A stretch of 64,000 nt of DNA from Notolepis coatsorum (taxonomy: Eukaryota; Chordata; Actinopteri; Aulopiformes; Paralepididae): assembly GCA_963971535.1 (NCBI GenBank), contig OZ020585.1, forward strand, positions 23,872,236 through 23,936,235. Direction: 5' to 3'. The translations under genes and the position numbers were made by a program. Shown in pieces: positions 57,401-64,000 of the stretch; within the stretch, counting starts at the first letter, position 1, and the number at the start of each line of letters is the position of its first letter. The notes under the pieces are model-generated. The model was not told where the DNA came from, ran no database searches, and saw nothing but the letters and a program-made list of their open reading frames with translations.

Positions 57401-60400
57401 AGTTGGAATCAAAATGCTTGAATCTTCCCAGAGACGTGCAGGGGTTTTAGCAAAGGCCTGTGTCAAGCGAGCAGCAGGATCGTTAACTTTCAGTCAGTGT
57501 AACTGAGGGGTACAATTCCCTGACTGTATTGTTAAGTATGGTATTATTAAACCACTACCTCTTGTACTTTAACTTCTGGCCATCCAGTACATGATATAGA
57601 TATGATGAACACTTTCCCACCTGATGAAACGAAGTCCACACAAATGTACAAATCAGCGTTTCCGTTAGCCGGTAATTACCGGTATTTGACTGGCAAAATC
57701 TGTTGAAGTCCGACAAATTTAATCTCTCCGGTCATAGTGTCCGGTGAAAATAGTTCCCTCTGGGCACAGTTTGATTATTTGAATTGTATTTGGATGGGCT
57801 GGAGTTGGGTGGCCTATGCGATGAACGAAACAATCATTGCGTTTGTTGTCGTTGCTTCGCTCAGCGAGAGCTTGCTGCTGGATTTGCGGAAGGCATGCAG
57901 CTGCAGACCCACAGAACCCACCAGCTTTGCTGGCACAGTGCGGTCCCCAGACCTGGAAAGCTGCTCTGCGGGTCTGCAGCTGGATGCTTCTTGCAAACTA
58001 ACTGCGGCGCTCGCGCTGATATTGTTGGACCGGCTGCTTGGTGGAGCAACGATGAAACGAATGTAATGAATCGTTCGTCGCATGGGCTATTTAATTTTGG
58101 CCTGTTTTGGTACGGTTCGGGTGGTCAAGTTGTGCTTGGAGGGAGTTGTTTTCACCGGACATTATGACCAGCACCAAGTCGTTGGGACTAGGTGGAGATA
58201 TACATCACGCAAACCCACGATAATGTTGCCGTCTCTCTGCCAAATTTCTCAGTTCTTCGCTTGATATAATTAATACAAATGTCCAATATAACGGAATTCG
58301 TTAGCTCATAAATGTGATTATAACAGACTGCTGTTTATTAATGTCGGGCCGACTGCCCACAGACACAGGTCTATTTGATTTAAAGTCGGCAGCAGCACGG
58401 AGTCTCTGGACTTATTTTATTTGGAATATAATGACTGTATACGCAAAAGTAGCCTAGCTTTAAGTTAAAATATTATAAATCTACATGCCTTGAGGATGTC
58501 ATTCTTTATATAGCCTGTTGTTTTTAAGCTCAATAAACTCTGACCGGAATTTCTCTCATTTGACCGGTAGATAAAAATCTACCGGACCCTGAGACCGGCA
58601 ACAATTTTTTCTAACGGAAACCCTGGTACAAATCGAATATTTAATATAGCAAAAGGTATATACAACGTTCACTTGTTTACACTTATGATTTGAAATGCAC
58701 TTGTATGGCAAATGAGTATTCGTAGGTAAATCAACATTGAATGTCCAATCTCTGGTTACGCAGGGAGTAAGTATACAACCCGGTTCTTTAGGAAACTATA
58801 GCGATGGTACTTAAATGATTATAGCTGGATACACTAAGGGGGGGGGGGGGGGGGGGGGGGTCCCGCTGGTTGTAAGACAGTAGGAGGGGGGGGTTAGAGA
58901 AGCCGCTGGCGGTATCCCATCTGGCCGACGATTTCTTGGGAGAATTCAAAGTCTTGAACACGGTGCCCACAGAACCTCGGTCCGCAGACGAATACAGCTG
59001 GACCCTCTGGTGGACGGTAGCTGCCGGTCCACAACGGAGAGACGTGAGGCGACCTCACTGGTGTAGAGCGCTGTCTCACCTGGAGTCCTCTCCGGGGGGT
59101 AGTTCCAACACTCCGCAGTGTTGGCCGTTATCCATGGAATAATCAAAGCACCCAAAGCATAATCCAAGCCGTGGAAGGCTCGCCGTCGTCCGGGTAGAGT
59201 AATCCAATGTACAGGTCCAGTCGCCCTGGCCCGGAGCTCCTCGGATGCAAGCACCACTAGTGGTCTGCCCAGCCTGGTTAAGACTCCAGATAACGTCAGG
59301 AACGATGGGGGTGCTGCTCACTTTATAACTCTAACCGACGATGCACCATACATAAATAGACTATTATTAGCTTAATAGAATACGTCCAACTCGACGGTAT
59401 AGTGCCAAACTATGACAATTCAACTATTAATCCACACGATATCTCAATGCCTATTCTGAGGCCAAGTAGGCCTTACTGCACCACACGTGCGTCGTGGGTG
59501 AGGCTTCGCGTCTGTTACTCGGTTGGAGGGTAAAGAACTAATGGACTAAAAGAAAGTTCTACTTTACTTGCGCCATATATATATGCGCTGTGAACAAATA
59601 GTACCATTCGTATTTCGCCAGACGTATTCCTACGCGGAACCGGGCTTGCCTCGGCATGTTGGGCGGCACGATTGAACTTGAACCTAGGGGTATGGCTGCT
59701 GGCGCCAGGTTCTCGTCCAATGGTAAAATGAAACTATTATGGGCTGTTTAGTAGACTAAAGGGATATTCAGTGCATATTGTACAAGGAATATACAGGGGA
59801 TATCAAACGATATACAAATACTATTTAAATATATATATATAAATAAATATATATATTCGGTTTAATCTGATCCTTCACAACAGTCAGTATTTATCTAAAT
59901 AAAAGCTGCAACGTTTGCGGTTTCAGCTTTTTTGGGGTGCCGATAATATCTTATTTTTCTTAAAGGAAAATTCCAACATTTTGGGAAATTAGCTTATTTG
60001 GCATCTACCCTGGAGTTAGACAAGAAGATACATACCCTTTTTCTTCTCTGTGCATGCAGTAGGAATAGGAAGACACGCACCGTTAGCCTAGCTTAGCGTC
60101 AGTCACTGGAAGTAGGTTCCTCCATTAGCCTAGTTCCAAACGTCTTCCTACTCCTACTGCATGCACAGAGAAGAAAAAGGTATGCATCTTCTTGTCTAAC
60201 TCCAGGGTAGATGGCAAATAAGATAATTTCCCAAAATGTTGGAGTTTTCCTTTAAAGCAATATTGTCGGTGTTGGCCTCTTCTGCAAAGTTTATCTTTTG
60301 ACTATTCCGACTTCACTTACTCCTGCAAACAAACATCAGTCCCTTCATCTTGCAAATGCATCAAGGGGTGACAGTGGCTCAGGAGGTCATCTGGTAATAT

Positions 60401-62631
60401 GAAGGTTCCCGGTTTCGATTCAAAGTGTTCTTAGGCAATACACTTAAGTTACTTAACCCCTAACTGCTCCCAATGAGCAGGTTGGCACCTTGCATGGTTG
60501 CCTCCACCATCGGTGTGTTTGAGTGAATGGGTGAATGTGAGGCACAAGTTGTAAAGCACTTTGGATAAAACCGCTATATAAATACAGTCCATTTACCATC
60601 GAGGTGAAAAGAAGGCTCGCACGAAAAACATGACGTGTGACGTGAGGCCCTTGATCTACTCAACCAAGTTTTATGTCTGCCTGGTTTAGGGATGGGTACC
60701 GAATTCGGTACTTTTAAAGGTACCTACCGAAACACGTCAGTACTACCGAGTATCGATTCACGTGAGATCCACCGGTCCCAACTTTCGGTACTATGCGCAA
60801 AAAAAATAACAAATCCGATGACGTCACGTTTTGTTGACCACAAAAACGAAACCGCACGTTAAGGCACAATACATGTTCTCAAACTCTCTTTGTGTGTTTG
60901 CAATTCATGGGGACTGGGGAGTATACGTCTCTGATATCTATCTTGGTAGTGGGCAGGTTGTTAGAAAGTGTAGCTCAGTTTCCACATCTGCTCTGTCTGA
61001 CATGGCTGTTAGCCTAGCCACGGAGCGTCTTTAGAGGAGAGGAGATTGAATCCAGGACACAATGGGACACTGGCTCTGTTCATTTATTTACTACAGATGA
61101 CAAACGTGTTGTTTCTGTTTTTCTTTTTTACATACTTGCGCCACACGGAACAACTGATCACTACAGCCCAGCATCATATTACTGTAGCCAGTCTCTTGAA
61201 ACACCACTATCTCCAAACGTTCTTTTGCTATGTGCTCGCGCTGCCACGGTGGGTTTTATTTTTAGCGGTCGGCTTACTCCTTCCATAGTTTCACATATTT
61301 GTAACCCGTTTAACGTTCTTAAGCTGACGTAGGGCTGGGCGATATGGAAAAAAATTATATCGCGATAACGATATGATAATTTTATTTTATTTCTCGATAT
61401 CGATAATTATCGAATTGTTATAAGTATATAAAAAAAAATTTTTTTTTTTTTTTTTTTTTAACAACAGATGTATGTTTATTTTGCAGCAATTCTTTGTCAT
61501 TGCCGCCATCTTTAGTGTTACATCCCCTCACACTCCAGTTCTCAGGCTGCAGCTGGTTTAAAAGCTAAAGTAAACCGGCTTCTCTGCTGGCTGTGGCTCC
61601 AGAGGAGTTGAACAGTTCTGGCTCTGCTCGTTTATTTTCGATCTTTTGGCGCTTTTTTGGTGGACAAACCACCGCACATGTGCACTGTGACTCGTGACTG
61701 GAGTCTAGTTCTGCTAGCACACATAGCCTACTGTGTACAGACGGTTTCAAAATGTATTTTAAATTAGAAAGCAAACAAAATAAATGGACAAGAGAAAAAG
61801 AAATCTGAATTTGGTCAGTATTGTCATTTGGACAAGCAAAGCCATTACTTTAAGTTGCAGGCAAGAAAGACAAGTCTGTCCACTGTCTCTGGTTTTAAAA
61901 CTGCCCTGTTGCAGGTAAATAATAAAAAAAAAAAAAAAAACACGATTTTTCGATTTTTTTTTAATTTCGATATTCGATATCGATTATTAAAATATATCGC
62001 GATATTTATCGTTATCGTTATATCGCCCAGCCCTAAGCTGACGTTAGCTAAGCTAACCGTCGGACATAACGTTAGCTCCTAGGGCTACAGTGCAAGCCGG
62101 CACAACTCGGGACAGAAGAGTAGAGGATGTGACGTCGGTAAACAAGCCACACACACACACCGCAGCAGAGCGGGTCTTCTCCAAGCGGGAGTGGAGCAAA
62201 AAGAACTGCTAGAATACTCAATCAGCAGCAGAGTAGTTCATTGCTGCTAGATTGTTTGTTTGTTTAATCAGTTGTAAAATACTTTACATTAGTAAGTAAT
62301 AATAAAGTAATAATAATACATTATTTATTTATTAAATATTAAGTTTGGATTTTTTTTTTACAACTGAGGTAGGTAGATAACATTTTTAGAGACTAAAGTA
62401 CCGAAAAAAGGTACCGTTGGGTACCGGTATCGATTCACAGGTATCGGTTCAAATGTGAAAGGTACCCATCCCTAGCCTGGTTGCTAATGTGTGTTCTTCT
62501 GTCTGGCAGGATGGAGGTCACAGTGGAGGGGTGAACTCTGTCCAGTGGCACCCTGAGGACAACCTCTTGTACAGCGGCTCAGACGACACGCACATCGTGG
62601 AGTGGGACCTGCAGACGGGCAAGACACGCTG
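51455..62631 (+). CDS. wdr43: WDR43 (UTP5), first three exons; continues beyond the window
   Basis: Exons: 51455-51667 (71 codons), 53024-53161 (46 codons), 62510-62631 (40 codons plus 2 nt); GT/AG borders and phases agree. The start at 51455 gives [20 protein letters not shown], aligning with the family N-terminus. The frame stays open to an ATG at 51305, but that extension has no family match. Exon 1 encodes the first WD40 blades ([20 protein letters not shown]). Exon 2 encodes the basic linker [10 protein letters not shown] and [19 protein letters not shown]. Exon 3 encodes [20 protein letters not shown] and [13 protein letters not shown]43 is the UTP-A (t-UTP) subunit of the nucleolar small-subunit processome, needed for pre-rRNA transcription and early processing. 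It is divergent from trmt61b as in human. Intron 2 (9.3 kb) is loaded with hAT-like insertions. Confidence 0.95.
51668..53023 (+). other. wdr43 intron 1
   Basis: No coding sequence. A diverged local duplication pairs 52140-52230 with 52330-52410 (shared GATCATCTAGCTAATTG). Near 52750 is a scrap of the TTTATATAGCGCC-type repeat. Confidence 0.5.
53195..53480 (-). mobile_element. tRNA-derived SINE, family A, minus strand
   Basis: Reads on the minus strand from the tRNA-like head (near 53455, GGGCGACAGTGGCTTGGGAG) to the tail ending GCGCTTTGGATAAAAG near 53225. It lies 34 bp after the exon 2 donor of wdr43. Confidence 0.75.
54030..54900 (-). repeat. Dispersed repeat, inverted relative of 36150-36870
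   Basis: Shares, in reverse, CATTTTCCGTGGGATT, GCTCCTACCTCTCAGCTGGA and TACTTTGGGTATGCAAT with 36480-36870. A further scrap lies at 56570-56650. The class is unknown. Confidence 0.5.
54935..56777. mobile_element. hAT-like element with perfect 8-bp duplication, interrupted
   Basis: Ends CAGTGGTCGGCAACCT and AGGTTGCTGACCCCTG, flanked by CCTTAACC at 54927-54934 and 56778-56785. It has the terminal type of widespread hAT non-autonomous elements. A second element (55019-56011) is nested inside. No transposase frame. Confidence 0.9.
55019..56011. mobile_element. hAT-like element nested in the previous one
   Basis: Ends TAGAGCTGCCGCG and CGCGGCAGCTCTA, flanked by ACTGTGAC at 55011-55018 and 56012-56019. 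The interior has CCGCGGTA words and, near 55490-55545, a LINE tail scrap (AAAACTTTATTAACAGACCG). Confidence 0.9.
57654..58625. mobile_element. hAT-like element with 8-bp duplication
   Basis: Ends CAGCGTTTCCGTTAG and CTAACGGAAACCCTG, flanked by GTACAAAT at 57646-57653 and 58626-58633. The interior includes a GC-rich palindromic block (57890-58060, CAGCTGCAGACCCACAGA answered by TCTGCGGGTCTGCAGCTG). Confidence 0.9.
58640..59959. other. wdr43 intron 2, unassigned block with long poly-G
   Basis: A G run of about 22 at 58839. The following ~1 kb is less AT-rich than its surroundings and looks like part of a larger repeat (possibly a retroelement end), but no ends, coding motif or family could be established. 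Confidence 0.3.
59960..60255. mobile_element. MITE with ~110-bp inverted repeats and TTAA ends
   Basis: Left TTAAAGGAAAATTCCAACAT and right GTTGGAGTTTTCCTTTAA. Arms extend through AACTCCAGGGTAGATGGCAA and GCATGCAGTAGGAATAGGAA with their complements. TTAA at both ends would fit a piggyBac-type duplication. Confidence 0.75.
60360..60600 (+). mobile_element. tRNA-derived SINE, family A, plus strand
   Basis: GGGGTGACAGTGGCTCAGGA, CCGGTTTCGATTC, CTTAACCCCTAACTGCTCCC and AAAGCACTTTGGATAAAACC in family order; a small deletion lies in the middle. Confidence 0.75.
60687..62474. mobile_element. hAT-like element ending 35 bp before wdr43 exon 3
   Basis: Ends TAGGGATGGGTACCGA and GGTACCCATCCCTA, flanked by GCCTGGTT at 60679-60686 and 62475-62482. 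A further element (61330-62035) is nested inside. The wdr43 exon 3 starts at 62510, so only the duplication, TTGCTAATG (a possible branch site) and the pyrimidine tract separate them. Confidence 0.9.
61330..62035. mobile_element. hAT-like MITE nested in the previous element
   Basis: Ends TAGGGCTGGGCGATAT and ATATCGCCCAGCCCTA, flanked by AGCTGACG at 61322-61329 and 62036-62043. The interior is rich in CGATAT words and A/T runs. Confidence 0.9.
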
Positions 62632-64000
62632 GTCAGTACCTTCCGCCTCACTCGCCACAGGGTGGAGATGAGCACCTCCGTCAGTGTTTTGACTTGGGTG
62701 AAAATGCACAGGCAAGGTTTTGAGTGGAATAATGTGTTAAAACTTTTGCTGTCCTACAGGGCCATTCCTAACAGTTTCTTAAGACTTTTTCTGGCCAGGC
62801 TGACTTTATTTTTTTTATGTCACAGATATTCTCAGTTGGTGGCACTAGCACGTAATTTGTCTGTCAATATTCTGGCCTGGAGACTACTTCACACATAGTA
62901 ATAAATAATGTTCCCAGAGCTGCTAGTAACAACTACTTTAATCGATTCATCCAATGATTACTTTGAATGATTAAGCGGTGTGTGTAAACAATTCATTTTA
63001 ATCCCCAAAAAAGGTAAATTGAACATCTTAAGTTTCCTTGCATTTAATTTTTCCTGTGAATGCCTGCTGGAATTTAGCTAAGTTTAACAGGGTCTTTTAG
63101 AGTATCTTTGAACGATCTTAGTGTTTCTGAATTAAATGACTATTGTTCTTTTGTATTTCCATCAGTCTAGACTTTTACATTTAACATTTAACTGCCACCA
63201 GCTGCCAGCAGTCGTTTTTAAACTATTTATTTTTGGCAATCGAGTTATACCATTGATTCAGGCAATTAATGGTGACACCCTAAATGTTCATACATCGATA
63301 CATGTCGTCTTGGGTTGAAATGATTGTGCCGCCGTGGCTAGACAATGCCATTATCATGCACCATTTAGATGGAGGCTTCTTTCTTGCTCTCTCGCTCTCT
63401 CCAGTGCCACTCATTTCCTTTTCCAAAAGGAAATGTCCAGGTCCTTCTGTGCCACAGACGGTAGTCCCAAAGTTATGACAAAGGGGAAAAATTAGATGAT
63501 TGGTTATCTCATGGAAAAGGCCGTCTCTTTTCCCACAGGAATGGCTCGTGGCTGAGATGTTGCAAATACAGGCTCATGGCTGAGATACTGCCATGCAAGT
63601 CTTGTCTGTACTGTTCTCGAAATGGTTACAGGGAAAACGAAGGTCGCCGATTTGACTACAAAGTTTAATCACAAAGCACTCTATTGTAAAACACTGAAGT
63701 GTGAAATTCCTTTGGGACAGATAAGATTTCTCCTGCTATGACACAGTGCTACAATTTACTTCTGAACGCTAAGGGACCTTCGCAGAAAAAAATTTGAAAC
63801 GGAATATTGTGATAGACTTGTAATACATTTATATTTGGGGCGGGGGGGGGGGGGGGGGGCGTGGTAATACAAATGTTTTGTGCTGAATGTTGATTTACTG
63901 GTGCTAGTAAATTTTGTGCTGGTGCCACTAAAACCATAAGTAGGTAGCATTAGGGTTTGGTAACTACATCTCTACCAAGTACCGGTCCGATTCAAGTTGG
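62632..64000 (+). other. wdr43 intron 3 (start), nothing recognised
   Basis: Intronic sequence to the window edge. A poly-G run lies at about 63840-63860. No further WDR43 exon or clear repeat was recognised. Confidence 0.45.

Overview
This window is nuclear DNA from a ray-finned fish, most likely a teleost. Protein-coding exons are split by large introns with GT/AG borders. The repeat load is typical of fish: L2 and Rex1-like LINEs, two tRNA-derived SINE families, many short hAT-like elements with 8-bp target duplications, and a DIRS-like element. Human chromosome 2p23 carries TRMT61B, WDR43 and PCARE close together, and all three are recognisable here, so this looks like the fish counterpart of that block. 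The species cannot be named from the sequence. || Genes, left to right: (1) 1-1265, minus: the first ~421 codons of pcare, running off the window. (2) 9154-20612, minus: a complete six-exon family C GPCR of the GPRC6A / goldfish 5.24 amino-acid receptor type, 939 codons, with a TATA box. (3) 30.1-33.7 kb, minus: three isolated exon-like remnants (two neuropilin-type CUB pieces and a broken SRCR domain) plus a RecQ-like helicase scrap. (4) 39637-43879, minus: the first four exons of trmt61b, with the C-terminal exons not found. (5) 51455-62631, plus: the first three exons of wdr43, continuing off the right edge. trmt61b and wdr43 are divergent, about 7.6 kb apart, and that gap is almost entirely transposon sequence. 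|| The rest is layered mobile DNA. Receptor intron 2 holds a 2.2 kb Helentron-like element packed with tandem arrays, and the adjoining intron 1 region holds an internally deleted DIRS-like element with inverted termini and an internal complementary region. At 25.6-26.6 kb a small LTR retrotransposon (5-bp target duplication, LTR, primer binding site, gag piece) has had its interior replaced by an inverted 372-bp, roughly 98-99% identical copy of the receptor promoter. That is the most unusual structure in the window. Trmt61b intron 2 carries a 60-bp tandem array whose unit folds as a tRNA-Val-like arm set. Wdr43 intron 2 holds at least five hAT-like insertions, two nested inside others, and one ends 35 bp before the exon 3 splice acceptor. 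|| Functionally the genes are unrelated: photoreceptor cilium, amino-acid sensing, mitochondrial tRNA methylation and ribosome biogenesis. No shared pathway is implied. All coordinates and alignments were read by eye; no database search was possible.
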